From assembly GCF_020150455.1 (NCBI RefSeq), contig NZ_CP083740.1, positions 5,022,001-5,086,000 on the forward strand: a DNA stretch of 64,000 nucleotides, in the 5' to 3' direction. The notes under the pieces were generated by a model. That model ran no database searches. It saw nothing but the letters and a program-made list of their open reading frames with translations, and was not told where the DNA came from. This document shows, one piece after another, positions 34,607-42,664 of the stretch (positions within the stretch are counted from its first letter, which is position 1; each line of letters begins with the position of its first letter). Source of the DNA: Bremerella sp. TYQ1 (GTDB lineage Bacteria; Planctomycetota; Planctomycetia; Pirellulales; Pirellulaceae). Position numbers and translations under genes: made by a program.

Positions 34607-35373
34607 TCACGCTCCGCTCGAAACGCGAGATCGAGAAAATGCACGTGGCCGGACAGCTCGTCCGCCAAGCCCATCAAAGGGTTGCCCAGTTGGTAAAGCC
34701 CGGGGTCACGACAGCGGAGATCGACCAAGCAGTCGACGACTTGTTTTCGGACGCGGGGGCGATTCCCTTGTTTAAAGGCGTCCCAGGCAAGACCCCGTTC
34801 CCAGCTGCGACATGCATTTCAGTCAACGACGAAGTTGTGCATGGCATTCCTGGCAAGCGAATTCTCAAGGAAGGCGATATCGTCAGCGTCGACACCGGCG
34901 CCAAGATCGGTGGATGGTGTGGCGATTCTGCTTGGACTTATGCGGTGGGCGAGATCAGCGACGAAGCCAAGAAGCTGATGCAAGTTACCGAGCAGGCATT
35001 GCAAGTGGCGATTGATCTCTTGCCGATAAAAAAACGCTGGAGTCAAGTCGCTAAGGAAATGCAGGAAGTGGTCGAATCGGCCGGGTTTTCTGTGATTACG
35101 ACGCTGGTTGGCCATGGAATCGGCACAACGATGCACGAAGAGCCTCAGGTTCCCAACTACGACTCTCGCGAGTTTCGGCAAAAAGGCGACTTCGATCTGC
35201 GGCCGGGCTTAGTCCTTGCCGTCGAACCGATGGTCGCCGTCGGCCGCGAAGATTTGTACCTACATGGGGACGGCTGGACCCTTTCGACCAAAGACCGAAG
35301 TCTGACTGCCCATTTCGAGCATACGTTGGCACTGACTACCAGCGGTGTTCGTGTCCTCACCGGGGAAGGCTAG
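34603..35373 (+). CDS. map: Methionine aminopeptidase, type I
   Basis: Removes the initiator Met from new proteins. The 256 residues hold the metal ligands Asp97, Asp108, His171, Glu208 and Glu239 and the substrate His80 (NDEVVHGIPG), His178 (MHEEPQVPNY). It overlaps adk by 4 bases, indicating coupled translation. infA, often next in line, is not present before rpmJ. Confidence 0.98.
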   Translation: MITLRSKREIEKMHVAGQLVRQAHQRVAQLVKPGVTTAEIDQAVDDLFSDAGAIPLFKGVPGKTPFPAATCISVNDEVVHGIPGKRILKEGDIVSVDTGAKIGGWCGDSAWTYAVGEISDEAKKLMQVTEQALQVAIDLLPIKKRWSQVAKEMQEVVESAGFSVITTLVGHGIGTTMHEEPQVPNYDSREFRQKGDFDLRPGLVLAVEPMVAVGREDLYLHGDGWTLSTKDRSLTAHFEHTLALTTSGVRVLTGEG

Positions 35374-35383
35374 ATCCGACGCG

Positions 35384-36106
35384 ATGGCCGTACTCGTCCT
35401 GGGGGCAACCGGAGCAACGGGTGGGCTTCTTGTAGCCCAGCTGCTCGATCGAGGCCTAGACGTCCGTGTGATTGTGCGGAGCCGTGACCGGCTTTGCAGC
35501 GGAGCAGAAGAAAATGCGAAACTCTCGGTCACTGAGGCAAGTCTGCTCGATCTCAGTGATGCTGAATTAACACACGAAGTTCAGGGATGCGATGCGATTG
35601 CCTCTTGTCTGGGACATAATTTGACTTTGAAAGGCGTATTCGGTCATCCGCGACGCCTGGTGACTGACGCCGTTCGTCGAATTGCCTGCTCCGTCGAGCG
35701 ACTAACGCCTGAGCGGAGGGTCAAATTTGTCTTGATGAACACGGCGGGAAACAGAAATCGTGATCTGAATGAAGAAGCCTCTTTGGCCAATCGGATGGTC
35801 GTTGGGCTGATTCGTTATCTCGTGCCTCCGCATGCCGATAATGAGCAGGCTGCAGAAGTTCTGCGATGCGAAATCGGCAAAAAAAGTGATTGGTTAGATT
35901 GGGTGGTCGTACGTCCTGACAGTCTCACGGATGAAACCGTCACAAGTTCGTATGAGATCGCTCCCTCGCCGACCCGCGATCCAATTTTCAACGCCGGAAA
36001 GACTAGCCGCATAAATGTTGCCCATTTCATGGCAGATCTGATCACCGACGAGGCAGTTTGGACAGCTTGGAGAGGACAAATGCCGGTTATTTACAATCGG
36101 AGCTAA
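35384..36106 (+). CDS. NAD(P)-binding Rossmann-fold protein (NmrA/SDR-like)
   Basis: The ATG at 35384 gives 240 residues. The N-terminus MAVLVLGATGATGGLLVAQL has the GxxGxxG pattern of NAD(P)H-binding SDR-like proteins, and VKFVLMNTAGNRN and WVVVRPDSLTDE match atypical SDR members that act without the Tyr-Lys pair. Substrate cannot be told. It begins 10 bases after map and so is probably in the secY-adk-map unit; a terminator-like hairpin follows. Confidence 0.8.
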   Translation: MAVLVLGATGATGGLLVAQLLDRGLDVRVIVRSRDRLCSGAEENAKLSVTEASLLDLSDAELTHEVQGCDAIASCLGHNLTLKGVFGHPRRLVTDAVRRIACSVERLTPERRVKFVLMNTAGNRNRDLNEEASLANRMVVGLIRYLVPPHADNEQAAEVLRCEIGKKSDWLDWVVVRPDSLTDETVTSSYEIAPSPTRDPIFNAGKTSRINVAHFMADLITDEAVWTAWRGQMPVIYNRS

Positions 36107-36182
36107 CGACCGCGTTTTGGTCAGATTTAGATTAGATCAGTGAACAAACAGACCCACGGAAGTCCGCAGGTCAAGTGCAGTG

Positions 36183-36214
36183 GTCGGTTTCACCCTTCGA
36201 AAACCGACATTTTT
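36183..36214 (+). terminator. Candidate terminator of the secY-adk-map unit
   Basis: GTCGGTTT (36183-36190) and AAACCGAC (36201-36208) form an 8-bp stem; ATTTTT follows. It lies about 75 bases after the NAD-binding gene and just before a promoter. Confidence 0.55.
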
Positions 36215-36227
36215 CATGTTCACGCCC

Positions 36228-36257
36228 TTGCCAGCGTAAAAGGTCCTCGGGTATACT
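36228..36257 (+). promoter_or_regulatory. Promoter of the rpmJ-rpsM-rpsK-rpoA-rplQ unit
   Basis: TTGCCA (36228-36233), 18 bases, then TATACT (36252-36257), with transcription expected about 36 bases before rpmJ. Confidence 0.6.
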
Positions 36258-36298
36258 GTCCCGCTTCCCCAACGCCCAAGGTTTGGAAGTAGAGAGTC

Positions 36299-36412
36299 AT
36301 GAAGGTAAGAGCCAGCGTTAAGCGAATTTGCGACAAATGCAAAGTGGTCCGCCGTCGAGGCCGGGTCTACGTCATTTGCGAAAACGCCCGTCACAAGCAA
36401 CGACAGGGCTAG
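36299..36412 (+). CDS. rpmJ: 50S ribosomal protein L36
   Basis: A 37-residue protein: [20 protein letters not shown] then [17 protein letters not shown]. Cys11, Cys14, Cys27 and His32 form the zinc ribbon typical of the zinc-bearing L36. Its position just before rpsM is the usual one; infA, which often precedes it, is missing. Confidence 0.97.
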   Translation: MKVRASVKRICDKCKVVRRRGRVYVICENARHKQRQG

Positions 36413-36428
36413 TTTTCCGTCTTGCCAC

Positions 36429-36477
36429 GGTGTTTCCCCAGTTTCTGAGGGTAGCCCGGGAGGGCAAACGAAACACC
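36429..36477 (+). other. Long-loop inverted repeat between rpmJ and rpsM
   Basis: GGTGTTTC (36429-36436) and GAAACACC (36470-36477) can pair over a 33-nt loop. It could be part of an rRNA-mimicking control site in the rpsM leader, but this is a weak case. Confidence 0.3.
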
Positions 36478-36555
36478 CCTTCGCTTCGCAAAACCATAGC
36501 ACGAATACATTTTCGGAATCATTTGCCCTAGTTAGGGCAGCCACAGGAGATCACC

Positions 36556-36939
36556 ATGCCACGTTTGCTCGGTGTGGACATTCCCAACGATAAGAAGACC
36601 TGGATCAGCTTGACGTACTTGTACGGCGTCGGCCCAGCCCTTGCTCGTGAACTGTGCGTGAAGGTCGGTATCGATCAAGATCGCCCTGCTTCGGAAATTC
36701 ACGAAGACGAACTGAGCCGTCTGGCTGGTTTGCTGGAAAGCGAATACACCGTCGAAGGTCCGCTTCGTCGTCAGTTGTCGCAAAATATTCAGCGTCTTAA
36801 CCGAATCGTTTGCTACCGCGGTCTGCGTCATCGTCGTGGTTTGCCAGTTCGCGGTCAGCGTACTCGAACCAACGCTCGTACGCGTAAGGGACCGAAGAAG
36901 ACGGTTGCCGGTAAGAAGGGCGTGAAGGATCTCCGTTAA
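36556..36939 (+). CDS. rpsM: 30S ribosomal protein S13
   Basis: S13 bridges the 30S head to the 50S and contacts P-site tRNA. The 127 residues include RLLGVDIPNDKKTWISLTYL, then YGVGPALARELC, and the ending LRHRRGLPVRGQRTRTNART and RKGPKKTVAGKK. The first gene after rpmJ in the alpha operon. Confidence 0.98.
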   Translation: MPRLLGVDIPNDKKTWISLTYLYGVGPALARELCVKVGIDQDRPASEIHEDELSRLAGLLESEYTVEGPLRRQLSQNIQRLNRIVCYRGLRHRRGLPVRGQRTRTNARTRKGPKKTVAGKKGVKDLR

Positions 36940-37049
36940 TCCTTTCCATGGGTGCGACGCAGCGATGTTCTGCTTCGTGCCTTGTCAGTGCGAAACATAT
37001 CAATCATTCAGCTTGAAAAGCTACGCCCGTTGTGGTGGGAGATAGTTAA

Positions 37050-37430
37050 GTGGCCAAGGTCGCAAAGCGAAAGACACGACGTAACGTCCAGCAAGGGACT
37101 GTCCATATCAAGGCAACCTTCAACAACACCCAGGTGACCATCACCGACAGCAAGGGTGACACGTTGTGCTGGGCCAGCGCTGGGACTTGTGGTTTCAAAG
37201 GAAGCCGTAAGAGCACCCCGTTCGCTGGACAGTGTGCTGCTCAGCAAGCGGCTGAAAAGGCCTTGAAGTTTGGTCTGAAGGAAGTCGACGTCAAAGTCAA
37301 CGGTCCTGGTAGCGGTCGCGAAAGTGCGATCACCGCTCTGGCAGCCGCTGGTCTGACGGTCAAATCGATCGAAGATTGCACCCCGATCCCGCACAATGGT
37401 TGCCGCCCCCCGAAGAAGCGTCGCGTCTAG
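37050..37430 (+). CDS. rpsK: 30S ribosomal protein S11
   Basis: S11 lies on the 30S platform and interacts with mRNA near the Shine-Dalgarno helix. The 126 residues from the GTG at 37050 include [39 protein letters not shown], then the ending [16 protein letters not shown]. It is followed directly by rpoA; rpsD, normally between them, is missing. Confidence 0.98.
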   Translation: MAKVAKRKTRRNVQQGTVHIKATFNNTQVTITDSKGDTLCWASAGTCGFKGSRKSTPFAGQCAAQQAAEKALKFGLKEVDVKVNGPGSGRESAITALAAAGLTVKSIEDCTPIPHNGCRPPKKRRV

Positions 37431-37506
37431 TACCACGGCGATTTTTATCAGGCAACGTTTTCTGGCGGTCTCAAGACACACATAGCAGCACAAAACGGAG
37501 CGAACT

Positions 37507-38502
37507 ATGCATATTCGATGGCGTGGGTTGGAATTGCCAAGTGCGGTCACTTGCGAAGCCGAAACCCTCACCTCCAATTACGGCAAGTTCATTGCCGAAC
37601 CGTTTGAACGCGGTTTCGGTGCCACCATCGGCAACAGCATGCGTCGCATTCTGCTCTCGAGCCTCGAGGGTGCAGCGGTTACGCAGATCAAAGTCCGTGG
37701 TGCTCAACACGAATTCACGAGCATCCCTGGCGTTGTCGAAGACATGACCGACATCGTTTTGAACGTGAAGTCGGTTGTCGTTAAGAAACACTCGGAGATG
37801 ACCAAAGTCATCACCATCGAAAAGCAGGGTCCCTGCGAGATCACCGGCGCCGACATCCAATGCGATGCCGATGTCGAGATCATCAACAAGGATCTGCACA
37901 TCTGCACCGTGACCGGCGAAATTCCATTCATGATGGAAATGGTGGTCGAATCAGGTCGCAGCTATGTTCCTTCGACCGAGCACAGCTCCAACGAACATGA
38001 AATCGGCATCATTCCCGTCGACGCCGTGTTCAGTCCAATCACCCGCGTTCGTTACACCGTCGAGGAAACTCGTGTCGGTCAGAAAACGAACTACGATCGA
38101 TTGATCCTGGAAATTTGGACCGATGGTTCGGTGCATCCAGAAATGGCATTGGTCGAAGCGGCCAAGATCATGCGTAAGCACCTCAATCCGTTCGTTCAAT
38201 ACAACGAACTTGGGGCGACGATCAACATGCCAAGCCGTTCGACCCCAAGTGGGTTGGATCCTGTCATGGAAGCCAAGCTGAACATGAGCCTAGCCGAAAT
38301 GCACCTTTCGGTTCGTGCATCGAATTGCCTGGAATCGGAAAATATCCACACGGTTCGCGACTTGGTTCGCCGCACCGAAGATCAACTGATGGAAGTCCGC
38401 AATTTCGGTGAGACGACTCTGACCGAAGTTCGCGAGAAGCTGAAGGAATACGGCTTGCACCTTGGCATGCGAGTTCCTCCAGCTCCGAGCCCGATGCACT
38501 AA
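37507..38502 (+). CDS. rpoA: RNA polymerase alpha subunit
   Basis: Alpha forms the assembly platform of RNA polymerase. The 331 residues contain the N-terminal domain ([36 protein letters not shown]) and the C-terminal domain from about residue 260 ([40 protein letters not shown]). The Arg and Asn that contact UP-element DNA in E. coli (265, 268) have equivalents in SVRASNCL. Confidence 0.99.
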   Translation: MHIRWRGLELPSAVTCEAETLTSNYGKFIAEPFERGFGATIGNSMRRILLSSLEGAAVTQIKVRGAQHEFTSIPGVVEDMTDIVLNVKSVVVKKHSEMTKVITIEKQGPCEITGADIQCDADVEIINKDLHICTVTGEIPFMMEMVVESGRSYVPSTEHSSNEHEIGIIPVDAVFSPITRVRYTVEETRVGQKTNYDRLILEIWTDGSVHPEMALVEAAKIMRKHLNPFVQYNELGATINMPSRSTPSGLDPVMEAKLNMSLAEMHLSVRASNCLESENIHTVRDLVRRTEDQLMEVRNFGETTLTEVREKLKEYGLHLGMRVPPAPSPMH

Positions 38503-38565
38503 ATCGGACATCCCAAAACGACATATCCCTGCCCATCACGGCACTGACAACATTCAAGAAGTACC

Positions 38566-39321
38566 ATGCGACACCTACGAAAAGGTCGACGACTCGGACG
38601 CTCGGCGAGCCACCGCAAGGCTCTGTTCCGCAACATGGCCAGCAGCTTGCTGCTGACCGAACGTCCTGATGACGTCAACGAAAGCTACTACCTTTACAGC
38701 GACTTCCTGGCTGCTGACACTCCCGGTACCGGGCACAATACGCCAAAGGTAAAGGGTCGCATTGTCACGACCGTGCAGAAGGCGAAGGAACTACGTCCTT
38801 ACGTCGAGAAGTGCATCACGGTCGCTAAGAAGGCACTACCGCATCTTCGTGAAGCTGAAAAGTTTGCGACGAAGGCCAAGCCAAACACGCCTGAATACAA
38901 AGAATGGCGTCAAAGCGATGAATGGCAGAAGTGGAATGCCGCGATGGCTCCTGCTCTGGCGGCTCGTCGTCGTGTTGTCGCTATGCTGGGCAATCAGCGA
39001 GCTGTCGAAATTTTATTCGACGAAGTTGCTCCACGCTTTGAAGATCGCGACGGTGGTTACACTCGTATCCTGAAGCTGGCCAAGCCACGTCTGGGTGACG
39101 CGGGTATCCAGGCCATCCTGGAATTCGTCGGTAACGATCGGGATCGTGTGAAGACTGAAGCGGAGCGTCCTGCATTCGATAACGAAGAAGAAACCGCAGC
39201 AGCACCAGCTGCCGAAGAAGCTCCGGCAGAAGAGTCCAAGGAAGAAGCAGCTGCACCAGAAGGTGAAGCAGCTGAAGCTCCTGCCGAAGAAGCTGGCGAC
39301 GAAGAAAAGAAGGAAGGCTAA
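38566..39321 (+). CDS. rplQ: 50S ribosomal protein L17 with two insertions and acidic tail
   Basis: L17 is a 50S protein near the tunnel exit, usually about 115-130 residues. This one has 251. The core runs MRHLRKGRRLGRSASHRKAL, then QKAKELRPYVEKCITVAKKA, RRVVAMLGNQRAVEILFDEV and RDGGYTRILKLAKPRLGDAG. Between them are two insertions (about 36-67 with ESYYLYSDFLAADTPGTGH, and about 92-130 rich in Lys, Glu and Trp). From about 205 a Glu/Ala-rich tail of 45 residues ends EEKKEG. It closes the alpha operon and is followed by a strong terminator. Confidence 0.95.
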   Translation: MRHLRKGRRLGRSASHRKALFRNMASSLLLTERPDDVNESYYLYSDFLAADTPGTGHNTPKVKGRIVTTVQKAKELRPYVEKCITVAKKALPHLREAEKFATKAKPNTPEYKEWRQSDEWQKWNAAMAPALAARRRVVAMLGNQRAVEILFDEVAPRFEDRDGGYTRILKLAKPRLGDAGIQAILEFVGNDRDRVKTEAERPAFDNEEETAAAPAAEEAPAEESKEEAAAPEGEAAEAPAEEAGDEEKKEG

Positions 39322-39361
39322 ACGCCTCTTTCGCGATACACATCGCTCGAAAACAACAGAG

Positions 39362-39393
39362 CCGCTATACTCACTCGGGTATAGCGGTTTTTT
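39362..39393 (+). terminator. Terminator after rplQ
   Basis: CCGCTATAC (39362-39370) pairs with GTATAGCGG (39379-39387); T6 follows (39388-39393). Confidence 0.95.
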
Positions 39394-39409
39394 CATGGAC
39401 GGCTGGTAA

Positions 39410-40111
39410 GTGAAGCGATCATCTGGTCCCAAACGAAATCAAAAGACAGCAGGTCGGAGCCATGCTGTATCAAAGACACGGGCAACCCTCCCTCCAAAAT
39501 CGATGGGACGGGTTCAGCTTCATCGTTCGGTAAAGCGTCGCGGCTTTGATTTCACCTTTGCGATGCGTCTGCTCGTTAATGACATGGTAGAGCGGATGCC
39601 GGAGTTGGCTCATATCGACATGAGCCGTGTGGCGGTTGCTCTCGTTCAGGCTCGTGTTGATTCAACGCATGGAATTTTCGCATCACTTACTCCGATGCGA
39701 TTTGAACAAGGGTCCCGTTTCACTACGCGTCGCGGTCGGAAGTACTTCTGTCAGACGTTGTTGGACGAGAATGGACGGGAGATGCTCTACATTCTCAGCT
39801 TCTATCTACCACGTTTCCAGAATATGGACTTCTCTGAGAAGATGATCACCATCTTCCACGAATTGTGGCATATCAGCCCTGATTTCGACGGAGATATTCG
39901 TCGACACCCCGGGCGTTGTTACGCTCACTCTTCAAGCCAGAAAGAGTATGACGAGCGGATGGCCGTGCTTTCGGCTCAGTACCTGATGAAGAAGCCGTCA
40001 CCCGACTTGTACGCATTTCTCGAGCAAGACTTTACTAAGCTCTACCAGCAAAGTGGTGGTATCTATGGGGTAAAGATTCCACGCCCAAAACTCATTCCTG
40101 CGGCCGCCTAG
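39410..40111 (+). CDS. Putative metallopeptidase (HExxH)
   Basis: The 233-residue product from the GTG at 39410 has a basic N-terminal tail (1-45) and a domain beginning FDFTFAMRLLVNDMVER. The zinc motif HELWH lies near residue 151 (IFHELWHISPDFDGDIRRHP). The layout resembles the small phage-type metallopeptidase family (PF18894-like; from memory, not searched). The start is uncertain since it lies only 16 bases after the terminator; Met32 at 39503 is an alternative. Target unknown. Confidence 0.7.
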   Translation: MKRSSGPKRNQKTAGRSHAVSKTRATLPPKSMGRVQLHRSVKRRGFDFTFAMRLLVNDMVERMPELAHIDMSRVAVALVQARVDSTHGIFASLTPMRFEQGSRFTTRRGRKYFCQTLLDENGREMLYILSFYLPRFQNMDFSEKMITIFHELWHISPDFDGDIRRHPGRCYAHSSSQKEYDERMAVLSAQYLMKKPSPDLYAFLEQDFTKLYQQSGGIYGVKIPRPKLIPAAA

Positions 40112-40235
40112 TTCTGTGTAATAAGCCGAGGCCTGAGGGGTGGATTTATTGGAATCGGTCTCGCTGTTTCGCTACGATGGATGGCATCTTGATAACGTCC
40201 TCGTCTCCTTTTCTCGAGCTTCACACGGGTTTTCC

Positions 40236-41840
40236 ATGCTCCGCGCTCTGCTTACGGCTACTGTTCTTTCCCTGATTGGACTGACAGCGGGATCATTGAA
40301 GGCTCAGGAAGAGCCGCGACAGGAAGACTTGTTGGCAGCGGTTGAGCGAACTTCGCAGCACATCGAACGGAGACCGATTCGGTGGGAGATAGCGTTTGAG
40401 TTACCCTCCGGCAAAGAGATTCTGGTAGAGGTACTTGTTAAAGGAGGACAGCGGCGAACCAGGTGTTTCTTGGGGATGGGGGCCGGCAGGTTAATACTAC
40501 TGGAAGTCATTGAGAAAGATGGCTATTGGTACGTCACAGAGGAAAATACTCGATACAAGTGCTGGCCCTACGAGGCTGCATTCAAGATGCCAGCGTTGTA
40601 CACATTTATGGCACGCGGCGAGTTGCAGCTCTACAACGGTGACGAGGAGGCGATCGGGCACTTCGAGCGAATGGAAGGGGAAGCTGCTGTCTATCGCGTA
40701 CCACTTGCCGGCGAGGCACGCAGTACGGTTTCAGCCGCATACAGTCAGCTGCTGCAGGTCATGGCCGTCTCGCCGGTACCAAACATTGAGTTGGAAGAGA
40801 AGCTGAAAACCTATCGAGAATTCATCGACAAAGGATCGGAAATCCGCATCAACACTCGGACCGGTGTCATTGAAAAAGCTGGTGCCATTAATCAGATCTT
40901 TCGAGTGACGGCATTTCAGAAGTTGCGCATCGTTCATCCTGACACATTTAAGGTGGACCGGCAGACCTGGGAAGACCGCACCGGCAGTGTAGCTGGTGAA
41001 GAATACGACTGGAGCGACGTAATCCTTATTGCCTCCAATCCGAGTTGGAAGCCAGGAAGCGAAAAGGGAGATCTCGAAACGATCATGCTCAATCGCAAGA
41101 CCGGGATATCTCGAAGAGTTCCGTTCGCCTACGGAGCGATTATCGACGCCTGTTTTTCACCCGATCATAGATACTGCTACGTTACCGGTTGGATCCCGTA
41201 TGAAGGAACAATCGGTGTCTTTGCGGTCGATCTGGAAACCCATGAACACTTTCGACTGGGAAGCGAACCGCTTTTGACAGGGATGAACTTGGTCGCCGAA
41301 GTGTCACCCGATGATAGTTTTTTGGCGGTCGTTCAAATTGAATATGAAGCAGGTCCACTGCAATTTCGACTGCATCTGGTCGACACCGAGTCAGGAGACT
41401 CGATAAAAATTGGCGACACGCATGACATGGGTAGCGTCAACTGGTTGCCTGAATCCAACGGATTCATCCTTGCTATTCGTGAGAACGATGGCTTGCTCGA
41501 AACCAAGGCCACTCGTATCTGTCACATGGATCTCGATGGCAAATTAACGGAGCTTTGCCAAGGGAGCGAGCCGAGACTGTTGGGCAAGTCGCGGCGTATC
41601 TTGTTCAAGGGAGAGGACGGCAGCTGGTATACATGTAACATGCAAGGAGAAGATCGCCAGATTGTTGGGGACGGCCTAAAAGGCTTTGGTTCGCCGTCCG
41701 CGAATAATCCGGCTGATAACGTCCTGATGACAAAGTTTGATGACACGGATGGGCCGAGGCCTTACCTTGTGGATATCAATTCTGGGGAAGCAAAAGCGGT
41801 CGATGTAGGGGCTGGTTTTTGGTCTCAGCCTCGATGGTAA
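40236..41840 (+). CDS. Exported protein with beta-propeller-like C-terminal half
   Basis: Met at 40236 starts a signal peptide (MLRALLTATVLSLIGLTAGS, cleavage near LKAQ-EE); a longer frame from 40140 would bury it. The 534-residue product has an N-terminal region (about 25-270) with outer-membrane-lipoprotein-carrier-like features (ILVEVLVKGG, YWYVTEENTRYKCWPYE) and, from about 290, repeats of the kind ISRRVPFAYGAIIDACFSPD, FAVDLETHEHFRLGSE and HLVDTESGD that suggest a TolB/WD40-like propeller. No enzyme motif is seen. The DUF2071 gene starts 4 bases later, so they are probably co-transcribed. Confidence 0.7.
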   Translation: MLRALLTATVLSLIGLTAGSLKAQEEPRQEDLLAAVERTSQHIERRPIRWEIAFELPSGKEILVEVLVKGGQRRTRCFLGMGAGRLILLEVIEKDGYWYVTEENTRYKCWPYEAAFKMPALYTFMARGELQLYNGDEEAIGHFERMEGEAAVYRVPLAGEARSTVSAAYSQLLQVMAVSPVPNIELEEKLKTYREFIDKGSEIRINTRTGVIEKAGAINQIFRVTAFQKLRIVHPDTFKVDRQTWEDRTGSVAGEEYDWSDVILIASNPSWKPGSEKGDLETIMLNRKTGISRRVPFAYGAIIDACFSPDHRYCYVTGWIPYEGTIGVFAVDLETHEHFRLGSEPLLTGMNLVAEVSPDDSFLAVVQIEYEAGPLQFRLHLVDTESGDSIKIGDTHDMGSVNWLPESNGFILAIRENDGLLETKATRICHMDLDGKLTELCQGSEPRLLGKSRRILFKGEDGSWYTCNMQGEDRQIVGDGLKGFGSPSANNPADNVLMTKFDDTDGPRPYLVDINSGEAKAVDVGAGFWSQPRW

Positions 41841-41844
41841 TTCC

Positions 41845-42564
41845 ATGATCGATCGCGTTGCACCGACGATTCGCCCAACGCTTCCGGTGCGTGGCTATCA
41901 GCGTTGGCGTTCCTTGTTGTTTATGCACTGGGCTGTTCCTGTCGAATTGATTCGGCAATGGGTGCCAAAGCGTCTGGAGATCGATCTGTATGATGGTCTG
42001 GCCTACGTCGGTTTGGTGCCTTTTGCCATGGAAGGAGTCCGGAATGCATGGTGGCCATCGTTTACGGGCCTAACGTTCCTGGAAACAAATGTTCGTACCT
42101 ACGTGCATTTCAATGGTGAGCCTGGTGTTTACTTTCTTTCATTGGATGCGGCCCATCAGTTAGCGGTTTGGGGAGCACGGCGGTTCTGGGGATTGCCCTA
42201 TTACCATGCTCGGATGAGTCTCACGCAATCCAAAAACGAAATTGCCTATGAACTCGTTCGAACTGATCGGACGGCCAATCTAAAGGTTCGCTACCGTATC
42301 GGTTCTGCATTAAAGCCATTTTCAGAAATCTCGCAGGAGTATTTCTTTCTAGAACGCTACCTGCTTTTCCTTGAGCATCGTGATCAGCTTTATTCTGGCC
42401 AAGTCCATCACGCCCCCTACCCTGCTCATTTGGCAGAGGTATTAGATCTGGAAGATTCATTGATCACAGCTGCTGGGCTAGATGGCGACTGGGGGATGCC
42501 TTCGCATTGCCATTTTTCTCCAGGAGTTGATGTCGAGATCTTTGGCCTGAAGAAGCTTGGATAA
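41845..42564 (+). CDS. DUF2071 (YqjF family) protein
   Basis: The 239 residues match the DUF2071 pattern: WRSLLFMHWAVPVELIRQWV then PKRLEIDLYDGLAYVGLVPF, and ETNVRTYVHFNGEPGVYFLS, FWGLPYYHARMS. The family has an acetoacetate-decarboxylase-like fold, but activity is unknown. It is 4 bases downstream of the exported protein and about 100 before the sulfatase. Confidence 0.88.
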   Translation: MIDRVAPTIRPTLPVRGYQRWRSLLFMHWAVPVELIRQWVPKRLEIDLYDGLAYVGLVPFAMEGVRNAWWPSFTGLTFLETNVRTYVHFNGEPGVYFLSLDAAHQLAVWGARRFWGLPYYHARMSLTQSKNEIAYELVRTDRTANLKVRYRIGSALKPFSEISQEYFFLERYLLFLEHRDQLYSGQVHHAPYPAHLAEVLDLEDSLITAAGLDGDWGMPSHCHFSPGVDVEIFGLKKLG

Positions 42565-42664
42565 CCGCGAAGCCATGAAAGATGAAATGCCATTCAAGGG
42601 AGGTTACACTGGAGGAGCACCTTCGCACGTCCCGCCCTGCCCCTCTTTCGTAATGTGAGCAACG

